NCBI GenBank assembly: GCA_947445035.1
Contig: CANFCK010000003.1
Span: forward strand, 186,001-250,000
Length of the DNA stretch: 64,000 nt
Source: Deltaproteobacteria bacterium
GTDB lineage: Bacteria; Myxococcota_A; UBA796; SXON01
Direction of reading: 5' to 3'
Shown here: positions 41,922 through 50,537 of the stretch, piece after piece
How positions within the stretch are numbered: position 1 is the stretch's first letter
Layout: the number at the start of each line of letters is the position of its first letter
Translations under genes and position numbers: made by a program
The notes under the pieces: generated by a model
What the model was told of the DNA's origin: nothing
What the model saw: the letters and a program-made list of their open reading frames with translations, nothing else
The model's database searches: none

Positions 41922-42860
41922 CTATCGGTGCAGCCCATCCTCGACGAAACCTTCGGGCTCGACCTGGATCGTGCTGTGCGAAATCCCGAACTCGTCCCGC
42001 AGACAAGCCGCCCCCGCCGACAGGATTACGCCGGCATCCTGCCCTGGCGCGGCGACGAGATGCCCGCTCATCGAGATCATGCCGCTGGTGATCGTCCACA
42101 CGTGCACGTCGTGCACGCCCGCGACGCCGGGGAGGGCGGCAAGCTTCGCCCGCATCCGCTCGGTGTCGATGTGGGCGGGTGCCGTCTCCATCAGCACGCC
42201 AACGCACTCCTGGAGCAGCTTGTAGGCGCTTCGCAGCACGAGGATCGCGATGAGCAGGCTTGCCACGGGATCCGCCCACGACCAACCGTACGCCCACACC
42301 GCGAGCCCCGCGAGGATCGCGCCGGCGCTGCCGAGCGAGTCCGACAGCAGATGTAGCCACGCACCGCGCACGTTGAGCCCGCTGCGATCGGCACCGCTGA
42401 GGATGCCGAGACCGATGAGATTGACGACCAGCCCACCCGCCGCGATGGCGATCATCGGCCCCGGGAGTATCTCGGTCGGTTGGCCGAGTCGGAGCAGGCC
42501 CTCGACAAAAACCCCCACGCCGATGGCCAGGAGGGCCGCCCCGTTGACCACCGCCGCCAAAACCTCTGCTCGATGATATCCATAGGTGCGACGGTGATCT
42601 TCTGGCAGCCGTGCCAAGCGCAGCGCGAACAGCGTCACCCCGAGCGCCGCCGCGTCAGAAAGCATGTGTCCAGCGTCAGCCATGAGCGCCAGCGAGCCGG
42701 TGAACCACCCGCCGACCGCCTCGACCCCCATGTAGGCGAGGCCGAGGAGCAGCGTCGCAAAGAGGCGCCGCTCGTCCTGGGTGCGCGAGTGCGCGTGGCC
42801 TTGGCCGTGATCGTGGCCGTGAGCATGCCCATGCTGGTGATCGTGCCCGCCTGCCGACAT
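41922..42860 (-). CDS. Cation diffusion facilitator (Zn/Co/Cd efflux, CzcD-like)
   Basis: 312 aa. A His-rich N-terminus (HDHQHGHAHGHDHGQGHAH) binds metal; six membrane helices follow with the transport-site motifs MADAGHMLSDA (HxxxD) and LHLLSDSLGS, and the cytoplasmic C-terminal domain contains VHDVHVWTITSG. This is the CzcD/ZitB pattern of proton-coupled zinc or cobalt export. ATG 42860 begins the His-rich tail; a longer upstream reading runs antisense to the divergent lipoprotein gene. Ends 34 nt before the SPFH gene. Confidence 0.94.
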   Translation of the reverse strand: MSAGGHDHQHGHAHGHDHGQGHAHSRTQDERRLFATLLLGLAYMGVEAVGGWFTGSLALMADAGHMLSDAAALGVTLFALRLARLPEDHRRTYGYHRAEVLAAVVNGAALLAIGVGVFVEGLLRLGQPTEILPGPMIAIAAGGLVVNLIGLGILSGADRSGLNVRGAWLHLLSDSLGSAGAILAGLAVWAYGWSWADPVASLLIAILVLRSAYKLLQECVGVLMETAPAHIDTERMRAKLAALPGVAGVHDVHVWTITSGMISMSGHLVAAPGQDAGVILSAGAACLRDEFGISHSTIQVEPEGFVEDGLHR

Positions 42861-42898
42861 CGTCGCGGCCGTATCCTCCCGCGCCGGCCCGTGGTACC

Positions 42899-43672
42899 GT
42901 GCTCGCCGTGACCCTCCTCTCCTTGTTTGTCGCCTGCGTCGAAATCCCCGCCGAAGTGGCGCCGCCCACCTTGGAATCACAGTCCCTCCTGGCGCTACAG
43001 CGCTTCTATGAGGACGACGCCACCGAGCAGATCGAGACGCTGATCGACCTCGTCGCCGACGAGGTGGGTGACGAGGCGGGCGGGTTCTACTTCGAACCGC
43101 TCACCCCCGAAGACGTGGAGATGTTCGAGCACTCCGACGCAGCGATCTGGGAGCACACCGCCGGCTGCGCGACGTTCTCGAAGATGCGCGGGACGGTCGC
43201 GCAGTACGCGACCAGCGTTCCCGAGGCCGACCAGAGTTTCCCCCACGAGACCTACAAGTTGTGGTCCCGCGAGATCACCGGCGGCACGGAAGCGGAGTTC
43301 CTCGCCGGCGGCCCGCTCGACACCTGGAACGAGGTCGAAAAGGAGGGTTTCGCCTTCACCGTCGCCTACGGAATGGACAAGGACTACCGCTGGATTGGCG
43401 ACGACACCCTGGCCATGATCAGCCTCGTGCCTGAGGGCGAGCAGCCCATCGACGCCTTCGGCACCGAGCTGGTGGTGGGCTTCACCATCGAGTTGTGGAC
43501 CGAGATCGACGGGGAGCTGGTCTGGTACAACGGGAGTTGGACCGAGATCGAGAGCCCGCTCGACGAGGACACCGTCGACATCGAGTGGTGGCTCGATCAG
43601 CTCATCGACGGGACGATCGACTACTTCGAAGGCACCGAGCTGCACGTGATGGGCGAAGAGGTGGTGGAGTAG
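42899..43672 (+). CDS. Acidic lipoprotein of unknown function
   Basis: 257 aa from GTG 42899 (GTG 42908 is also possible). Signal MLAVTLLSLFVAC (Cys13). The mature chain is strongly acidic, Glu/Asp/Trp-rich, with strand-like segments (IELWTEIDGELVWYNGSWTEIESP). I recognise no family. Divergent from the metal exporter with 38 nt between the starts. Confidence 0.75.
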   Translation: MLAVTLLSLFVACVEIPAEVAPPTLESQSLLALQRFYEDDATEQIETLIDLVADEVGDEAGGFYFEPLTPEDVEMFEHSDAAIWEHTAGCATFSKMRGTVAQYATSVPEADQSFPHETYKLWSREITGGTEAEFLAGGPLDTWNEVEKEGFAFTVAYGMDKDYRWIGDDTLAMISLVPEGEQPIDAFGTELVVGFTIELWTEIDGELVWYNGSWTEIESPLDEDTVDIEWWLDQLIDGTIDYFEGTELHVMGEEVVE

Positions 43673-43685
43673 GCCCCGACGAGCG

Positions 43686-44039
43686 TCACCCCCGCGCGCC
43701 CACCTGGATGCCGAGCGACTGGACCGGTAACTCCCCAAGGGAGCGGCGGGTTTCCCCATCGGGCCCGAAGTTCCACGCCGGGAGCAGGGTGCGCTCGATC
43801 GACAGCTTGAGGTCGAGCCCCTTGGTTCCGAGCGGCACGGAGATCATCACCCGGTCCTTTCGAGCGACGTCGGGGACAAGGCCGACGAAACCCGAGGCCT
43901 CCACGATGAGTTGTTTGGTTCGAAATAGCCGAAGGGTGAGCCGGGCCGCGGGCTCCACGTGGTATCCGTACGCGATGGTGTCCCCGCTCGCCGCGTGGTG
44001 GTAGCCTGCCGACGCCCCGGCGAAGACGCCGAAATAGGG
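43686..44039 (-). pseudogene. C-terminal continuation of the interrupted lipoprotein, after an in-frame TAG
   Basis: After the TAG at 44040-44042 the same frame continues for 117 codons (PYFGVFAGASAGYHHAASG..., ending LPVQSLGIQVGARG) with the beta-strand pattern of an outer-membrane or surface domain and no start codon near its beginning. It joins the preceding residues (SYALYGGLR) without a break in character. One base change (CAG or TGG to TAG) would explain it. The last two-thirds could in theory start at an internal GTG. Confidence 0.65.
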
Positions 44040-46400
44040 CTAGCGCAAACCGCCGTACAGCGCGTAGCTGGGATCGACTGACAGCGCGATCGGTCCTTCT
44101 TCCTCCCCATCTGCGTACTCCACCTTGTCGACGTAGGTCATCCCGAAGGTGAATCGAAGGCCGAGCTGGTCGTGGATCACCGGACCGTAGCGGAGCTTGA
44201 GCAGCGACTCCAGCACGCCATAGTGCGCGTCGAAGCCGACCATGACCGGCGCGATGCGCGAGCCGACCTCCGACCCGGTCTGGATTTCGCTGGGCGCCAG
44301 CCCGACATGCCCGTCGATGAACTCGTTGGGCGGCAAAACCCCCGCCTGGTAGCTCTCCGTGGACACCGAAGCGACGGCCTTGTCGGCCCGTAGTGGAGCA
44401 CCGGCGCCTACGACAATCGGACTCGACAGGTAACGTGTCGCGACCTCGAAAGAGAGCCCGATGGGCGCGGCGCGGACGGTCTCCCGGGGGGCCAAGAGGC
44501 CCTCGACCACCGCGGCCGCCAGCCCGAACTCGGTCTGAAACCACGACGCAGCCTCGCCCTCGGCCTTGCCGTCGTGAAGGACCGAACGCACGAACGCCTC
44601 GCCGGCGGCGGCGCCGTCTCCGCCACCGAGGGCAAGCCGCCCCTCGTCTCGCGCCAACTTCGCGCGATGCGCTCGAACACGGGCGCTCAGTCCGCCGTGA
44701 AGCTCAGTCGCCGCGGCGCCCGCAACGGCCGGCGCGATCGCGATCACCGAATGCGATGGCGAAATGCTCTGCGTCAGGTGTGTGACGGGGTCCGCGTCGG
44801 TGTGCCCGGGAACGTCGTAGGCCCATGAGGACGCCTCGGACCCGTGCCGCTGGCTGAACGGCGTCGAAAGCGTGGTGCCGTCCGTCCAGACGATGGACGC
44901 CGCGCCGCTGATCTCCACGACCACCTCACGCGTCGTCACCGAATAGGTGACCGACCGCTGCACGTCCCGGTGCTTCTCGATGTCGCGCAGCTCATAGATC
45001 GGGACCAGCCGATTTTCGTAAACCGGCTCCTGCCGCACGCCGTAGACCCAGCCGCCCTCCACATTCTCCTGGTAGCCGACCTCGCGGGTGCCGGTCTGCA
45101 CCACCACCAAGTCGGTGCCGATCTGGACGTTCTCCTGAACATAGTAGAGCTCGTCCGCCACGTACCCATGCTGGCGCGAGCTGACCGAATCTCGTGATGT
45201 CGCGATGCATTGGCTGGACATCGAAGTCAGCAGCGTCGGCAGCGCACCCTTGGGGAAGGCGGCACCCACGAGGCTTTCCATGGGCCCACAAGGACCAGTG
45301 CTCGCGGGCGGCGGGGTCAGCGCCAACGAGGTGGCAAAGCTGGGCTCGAGCCGGGCACGCTCGGCGGTCGCAAGGCGACCCTCTCCTGAAAGCGAGGCAG
45401 CAGCGCGCAGATGGAGCAGTCTGCGGTACCCGGGCGGGAGCGCCTCCGCCTGAGTGGCATGCCAGACGGCGCCCTCAGACGCGACCCTGGCCAGCCGAGC
45501 GACGAGCGGGTGCCCCGGCTCGACCTGAGCCGACAATGGCAAGAGCGCGTCGTAGAGCGGAAGGTACCGGTGCGCCGCGGACTCCTCGTCCGTCCTGGCG
45601 AAAATCAGGGCGCGAGCGTCCGTTTCAGCGCGGTCGGCAAGCGCGATCGCTGGTGACGGCGCGCCCAGCGCGCGCGCAAGCCTTCGCAGCGAAAGGGCCC
45701 GATCGAACGAGGTGACCGCGTTGTCGACGGTCGGCGGCGGGTACGAAGCGCTCCCCGCGCGGTCGAACTCGCCGGCGAGCGCTGCGTCGAACGCCTCGGG
45801 GAAATTTCGCTGTCGTAGGGCCGCCCGCAGGTCCAAAAGCTCGCCGAGCCGATCGAGTCCGCCGGACGGGCCCGGCGCTGGAAACCCGATGCTGACGCTC
45901 TGACCGAAGGCGGCCACGACGGTGTCGATGGGCTCTTGCGGGGCGCCGGACGCCAACGCCGCATCGAAGAGATCCAGGAGCTCGGCAAGCCGGACCTCGA
46001 CCTCGGCTGGCTCGCGCGCCGCGAGGTCCAGGACCGACACCGCGCGCAGGACTTCGCCGTCGATCCGCGCGGAGAGTTGTTCAGGAATACCGGCAGAAAA
46101 GGCTGCTTTTCGCAGTTCAAACAGCTCGGCGGCGTAGGCGGCCGTGGTGGGAGACGGGGCCATCCCCAACAAGGCGTCCACCCTGGGCGACCACTCCCCC
46201 TCCATCAAGCGTTTGCGTGCCTTGCGCGCTCGTTCGTATTCGAAGTCCATCATCGGGACGTCGGCCATGGCCCGGTCGTACTCAGCCGCGGCAGTCGCAA
46301 CATCACCGATGCTCTCCGCCTTTTTCGCCAGCGCCTCGTGTTTGGGCAAACAGGCGAGGAGCAGGACGGTGGAAAAGACCCCGACGGGCAATACGCGCAT
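44040..46400 (-). CDS. Large lipoprotein with helical domain and beta-rich C-terminus (interrupted)
   Basis: 786 aa. Lipoprotein signal MRVLPVGVFSTVLLLAC (Cys17), then TPR-like helices (~20-60: HEALAKKAESIGDVATAAAEYDRAMAD) and a long Ala/Leu helical region to ~430. A Tyr/Val-rich middle (GYQENVEGGWVYGVRQEPVYENRL) and a beta-strand C-terminus follow. The reading stops at a TAG (44040-44042), but the frame continues in the same style to 43686, giving an apparent full length near 904 aa. Function unknown; an outer-membrane-associated assembly or sensing protein is possible. 57 nt downstream of the CoA-binding protein gene. Confidence 0.78.
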   Translation of the reverse strand: MRVLPVGVFSTVLLLACLPKHEALAKKAESIGDVATAAAEYDRAMADVPMMDFEYERARKARKRLMEGEWSPRVDALLGMAPSPTTAAYAAELFELRKAAFSAGIPEQLSARIDGEVLRAVSVLDLAAREPAEVEVRLAELLDLFDAALASGAPQEPIDTVVAAFGQSVSIGFPAPGPSGGLDRLGELLDLRAALRQRNFPEAFDAALAGEFDRAGSASYPPPTVDNAVTSFDRALSLRRLARALGAPSPAIALADRAETDARALIFARTDEESAAHRYLPLYDALLPLSAQVEPGHPLVARLARVASEGAVWHATQAEALPPGYRRLLHLRAAASLSGEGRLATAERARLEPSFATSLALTPPPASTGPCGPMESLVGAAFPKGALPTLLTSMSSQCIATSRDSVSSRQHGYVADELYYVQENVQIGTDLVVVQTGTREVGYQENVEGGWVYGVRQEPVYENRLVPIYELRDIEKHRDVQRSVTYSVTTREVVVEISGAASIVWTDGTTLSTPFSQRHGSEASSWAYDVPGHTDADPVTHLTQSISPSHSVIAIAPAVAGAAATELHGGLSARVRAHRAKLARDEGRLALGGGDGAAAGEAFVRSVLHDGKAEGEAASWFQTEFGLAAAVVEGLLAPRETVRAAPIGLSFEVATRYLSSPIVVGAGAPLRADKAVASVSTESYQAGVLPPNEFIDGHVGLAPSEIQTGSEVGSRIAPVMVGFDAHYGVLESLLKLRYGPVIHDQLGLRFTFGMTYVDKVEYADGEEEGPIALSVDPSYALYGGLR

Positions 46401-46456
46401 CCGCTGGTTTAGCTGGCCGTCACATCCGCGGCATCGGGGGGACGACGACCGGCGCT

Positions 46457-46879
46457 TCACCCGAGCAGCCGCCGGTGCTCGGGCATCATGCATCGGTCCT
46501 GCACGACGTCGATTCCGACGTTCGTCAACAGCGCCGCGGCTTCGTCATTGGCGATGCCGAGCTGGAACCAGACCACCTTCGGGCGCCAGGGCAGGGCAAG
46601 GATCTCCTGGGCGATCGGGACCAACGCGGCGGAGCGACGGAAGACCTCGATCAAATCGACCGGCGCCGGCAGCTCGGCGAGCGCCGCCACGGCTGGGGAG
46701 CCCAGCCATGCCTGACCGGCCAGCTTCGGATTGACGCCGATCATGCTCCAACCGTGCTCACCCATGTACTTCGGCACGTAGAACGCAGCCTCCCAAGCAT
46801 CGACCTTGGCGCCGAGCACCGCGCCGGTGCGGCTTTCGGTCAGGATGCGGCGAAGCTCAGAATCGGTGGAAAGGAGCAT
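46457..46879 (-). CDS. CoA-binding (YccU-like) protein
   Basis: 140 aa Rossmann-type CoA-binding domain. Family elements: the N-terminal IL..TESRTGAVLGAK (nucleotide loop), YVPKYMGEHGWSMIGVNP, and VDLIEVFRRSAALVPIAQEILAL followed by WFQLGIANDEAAALL. Bacterial YccU-like proteins bind CoA; their role is poorly known, perhaps protein CoA-ylation or redox. ATG 46879 fits the family N-terminus; an in-frame GTG at 46939 next to the mutS2 stop is less likely. Same strand as mutS2. Confidence 0.88.
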   Translation of the reverse strand: MLLSTDSELRRILTESRTGAVLGAKVDAWEAAFYVPKYMGEHGWSMIGVNPKLAGQAWLGSPAVAALAELPAPVDLIEVFRRSAALVPIAQEILALPWRPKVVWFQLGIANDEAAALLTNVGIDVVQDRCMMPEHRRLLG

Positions 46880-46943
46880 AGGTGTAGTTATCTGAACGAC
46901 CGTGACTTCGCGCGCTTCTCGGAACTGCGCTGGCGTCACCCGC

Positions 46944-49274
46944 TCACACCTCCACCACGGTAAACGCGTCGCCCCCCTCCCCTGTCGCGGCGGCGCGGAA
47001 ACTACGAACCCCTGGCGCGGTCCTCAGCCAGTCGCGGAGCCCCGACTTCAGCGCGCCCGTGCCATGCCCGTGGAGCAGGTAGCCGTAGTGTTCGCCCTGC
47101 ATTTTCATGCGGGAGATGAACGCGCCGACCTCCCCTTCAGCCTCGGCAAGGCGCATTCCACGCAAGTCGCAGGTGTTGTGCGGAAGACGCAGCCCGCCGG
47201 GCTCGACCGCGGGAGCCGGGGCGACCTCGACCTGCACGCGGGGACCTCGCGGCGCTTCTTTCTCCTTGGCCAGCGCCAGCTTGTCGAGCGGCAGGCGCAC
47301 CTTCATGGCCCGAACTTGCACCTCGGCGTGGTCGGCGCCCACCGAAAGCACCTGGCCGTGCTGGCCGACCGTCGTTACCCACACCCGCTCACCGACCGCC
47401 GGGACAAAGCTCGGCCGCCCCGCTGTCGGCCCGTCCCCATCGAGTCCGAAGCGGGCACCACGCACCGCGGCGAGGGCCTGGTTCGCGGTGTGAAGCGTCG
47501 GCGCCTGATGGACCTCTTTGACGAGCGCCCGAAGCTCCTCTTCAAGCGCTTTGAGGTGGGCCCGGGTGGCGTCGAGCAGCCGCGCCCGTTCCCCCGCAAG
47601 CTGTCGGTCGAGCTTGTCCTGCCGGGTCTTGAGCTCCGCCTCTCGAGCGCGCAGGGCCTCATCGCGCGTGTCGAGCTGGCGCGCGGTTCGGGCGACCGCT
47701 TCGCGTTCGGCGTCGAGCGCTTCCGCAAGCCGGGCCAGGCGGGCAGCGCCTTCGTCCAGAAGGGTGTGCGCCCTCTCCAGCACCGATGCCGGCAGGCCCA
47801 TGCGCTGGGCGATCACCAGTCCCTGGCTGCCGGTGGCCACGCCCGGCAAAAGCCGGTAGGTCGGGCGGCCCTCGGCGAACTCCATCCCGGCGACCAGTAT
47901 CCGAGGGTCGGCAGCCGCTTTGAGCTCGGGGTAGTGGGTGGTGATGACGACGCGGGCGTCACGTTCGACGAGCGCTTCCACGACCGCCGCCGCGAGCGCA
48001 GCGCCTTGCGCGGGGTCGGTGCCTACGGCCACCTCGTCGACCAGGATCAGCGCGCCCGGACCGGCGACCGCCAGCGCCTCCTTGAGCACGGCGAGGTGGC
48101 CCGAGAAGGTGGACAGGTCCCCCGCCACACTCTGCAAGTCCCCGATGTCCGCCAGGATGGGCTCGAACACGTCCACGCGGCTCCCGTCGGCCGCGGGGAT
48201 GGGGATCGCCGCGCGGACGCAGAGCGCACACAGCCCGATCGTCTTGAGCGCCACCGTCTTGCCGCCGGCGTTGGGCCCGGTCAGCACCAGACAACGCCGG
48301 GCTTCGTCGAGTCCGAGGTCGTTGCCCACGACCTCGACACCCCGGAGCGCCAAGAGCGGATGGCGAGCTTGTCGCAAGCGCACGACGCCCGACTGCCCAA
48401 CCTCAGGGATGGTGCCCTGCCACCGGAAACCCAGCTCGGCACGGGCCGCAGCGAGGTCCAGATCCCCGATGGCATCGAGCGCGGCGTGCGTCGGAGCGGC
48501 AATCCGTCCGACCAGGTCCGAGAGCTCGGCCAGAATACGAAGGGTCTCCTGGGCGAGGCCCTCCTCTGCCGCCTTCAGGTCGTTCTGGATCTCGACGGTG
48601 TCACCGGGCTCGACGTAGGCGGTCTCGCCGCTGGCGCTGGTGCCGTGCACGATGCCAAGGCCCCGTCGGAACTGCATCTTGACCGGCACGACCAGCCGGC
48701 CGTTGCGCTCGGTGACGTAGTGCTCCATCAACATTTCGCCCCAACCGCCGTCACCCAAAAGCGCTGAAAGGGTGTCGTGGACGTGCACGCGGAGCTTCTG
48801 AACCCGCTCGCGGAGCGCGGCGAGCTTGGGGTACGCGCGGTCGGAGAGCGTGCCGTCGGCGTCGAAGGCCGCGCGAAGCTGCGCGCCGGCCGAGCGGTTG
48901 TGGTCGATCACCGAGCTGAGCGCGCGGAGACGGGGGCTTTCCCGTTCCGCCAGCCAGTCGTGGAGCAGACCAATCCCAGCCAGCGCGCGACCGACCGCGA
49001 CGAGCGCCCACGCCTCGATCACCATCCCCCGCGCCGCGCGGCCGAGCTCGTCGCGGACGTCCCCCACAGCGTCGACCGGCACCACCTCGCCGCGCTGGCC
49101 GGCGGCGATGAGCTCGGCAACGAGGGCGTAGGCATCGAGCACCTGGGGCCGCGTCGCGAGCGGCAATAGCGCACGCCCACGCTCGGCACCCATCGGCGTG
49201 CGGGTGGCATCGACGAGCGCACCGCGGACGGCGTCCCAGTCGAGGGTGCTGAGCGTTCGGGCGGAGAAGTCCAT
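46944..49274 (-). CDS. mutS2: Endonuclease MutS2
   Basis: 776 aa. Core and lever helices are followed by the MutS ATPase with Walker A GPNAGGKT (~332-339), ADIGDLQSVAGDLSTFSGH, Walker B LILVDEVAVGTDP and the ITTHYPELK switch; a long coiled coil (~510-640) leads to a KOW-like segment and the C-terminal Smr nuclease domain (CDLRGMRLAEA at ~700, LLHGHGTGALK). MutS2 suppresses recombination and rescues collided ribosomes in some bacteria; it does not act in mismatch repair. ATG 49274 matches the family start; longer readings are not supported. Confidence 0.95.
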   Translation of the reverse strand: MDFSARTLSTLDWDAVRGALVDATRTPMGAERGRALLPLATRPQVLDAYALVAELIAAGQRGEVVPVDAVGDVRDELGRAARGMVIEAWALVAVGRALAGIGLLHDWLAERESPRLRALSSVIDHNRSAGAQLRAAFDADGTLSDRAYPKLAALRERVQKLRVHVHDTLSALLGDGGWGEMLMEHYVTERNGRLVVPVKMQFRRGLGIVHGTSASGETAYVEPGDTVEIQNDLKAAEEGLAQETLRILAELSDLVGRIAAPTHAALDAIGDLDLAAARAELGFRWQGTIPEVGQSGVVRLRQARHPLLALRGVEVVGNDLGLDEARRCLVLTGPNAGGKTVALKTIGLCALCVRAAIPIPAADGSRVDVFEPILADIGDLQSVAGDLSTFSGHLAVLKEALAVAGPGALILVDEVAVGTDPAQGAALAAAVVEALVERDARVVITTHYPELKAAADPRILVAGMEFAEGRPTYRLLPGVATGSQGLVIAQRMGLPASVLERAHTLLDEGAARLARLAEALDAEREAVARTARQLDTRDEALRAREAELKTRQDKLDRQLAGERARLLDATRAHLKALEEELRALVKEVHQAPTLHTANQALAAVRGARFGLDGDGPTAGRPSFVPAVGERVWVTTVGQHGQVLSVGADHAEVQVRAMKVRLPLDKLALAKEKEAPRGPRVQVEVAPAPAVEPGGLRLPHNTCDLRGMRLAEAEGEVGAFISRMKMQGEHYGYLLHGHGTGALKSGLRDWLRTAPGVRSFRAAATGEGGDAFTVVEV

Positions 49275-49345
49275 GACGGCGGAAGGGTAAGCACCGGAGC
49301 TGACCGTCAGCAATCCGCGTGTGTCATTACCAATGGCGATCAGCA

Positions 49346-50511
49346 TCAGTTTTGATGTGACAATCCCCGAGGGTGGGCCCCGAGCGTGTCGCAACGTCCG
49401 GCCCACGCCGCGATCGCCGCCGCATCAGGCCGACGGGCACGGGAAGCCCGGAGCAACCGGTTCTTCGGCGTGTGCTCCGCATCGACGAACTCGACCACGT
49501 CGACCGCCCAGCCATGGGCCTCCAACCAGTCCACCCGCAACGCGTCGGTCAGGGTGGATGCGTGTTCCCGAAGCAGGAGCCCGTGGCGGTAAGCCGGCGT
49601 CGGCCCGCCGCGGTTCCCACGAAGCTCGGCCGCAAGTTCCGCCTGGCAGCAGGGCACCACGAAGAGCGAGGCCGCCCCCAGGGCGTGGGCAGCGGCGAGC
49701 GCCTCGTCCGTAGCGCCGTCGCAGGCGTGTAGCGCGAGGACGAGGTCCGGCGCACCCCCCAACGACGCGCCGAGCTCCCGGGCGCCGGCGATGGTCGAGC
49801 GGGTGAAGGTCATCGTCGTCAGGCCCAGCGCCAGCGCCCGGCTCGTGCACCGCTCCACCAGGTCCGCGCGCACATCGACACCGTGAAGCACGAAGGGAAT
49901 GCCGGCTCCACGCAGCGCGTCGGCCAGAACAAAGCTCAGGTAGGCGTTGCCACAGGCCAGGTCGAGCACGCGGAGCGGGGCCTCGGGGGTGACGCCTCGG
50001 CGGGCGCCGGCTTCCCAGGCCGGGCGGAGGAGGCCGACCAGGTGGCTGACCTGCTTGTACTTCTTGGCGTTCTGCGACGAGATGGTGCCATCGGCGTTTT
50101 GAATCCCGAGCACGCGCAAGAGCGCGCCGTTCTCTACCGGGCTCAGCGCCCGCGCTTTGCCGCCCATGACCTTTTCGGGCGGGGCGGCCGGCACCACCTT
50201 GCCACCCCCGTGGCGCACGTCGATGACCACCCGTTCGCCCCCGGCGCGGACCACCGTGAACTTCACATATCCATCGCGAGCGTGCAGCATCGCCGTCGCT
50301 GCGAGCGCGTCCAGAGCAGCCTCGTCACGCACCACGTCGCCTTCGAAGACATGCTCGCCGGCGCCGGCCGTCCTCGCAACCACCAGACGTTCGAAGCCTT
50401 CGCCCAAGGCGCGGCGGAGGTTCTGACGGGCTCGATGAAGTGGGCGCAATCGGCTTCCTGGAAGGTGCGCGGGCTATCCCACCGGAGGGGGAAAGGCGGC
50501 CGGTAGGTCAT
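49346..50511 (-). CDS. SAM-dependent methyltransferase, broken by a single-base frameshift
   Basis: The C-terminal ~350 residues form a class I methyltransferase: SAM motif LRVLDLACGNAYLSFVLADAL, GVDVRADLVE, LALHACDGATDEAL and VPCCQAEL, as in rRNA-type Methyltransf_32 proteins. The N-terminal 28 residues (ATG 50511, MTYRPPFPLRWDSPRTFQE) lie in a different frame and run out at ~50425; the main frame picks up at RQNLRRALGEGFERLVV. One missing base between 50421 and 50430 (near short runs of C and A) joins them into ~388 aa. Without the fix, only an unlikely internal TTG (50449) starts the main frame. Real mutation or sequencing error is unresolved. Confidence 0.75.
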
Positions 50512-50537
50512 GGGGAGCTCGCCCAGACGTGGGCCGA

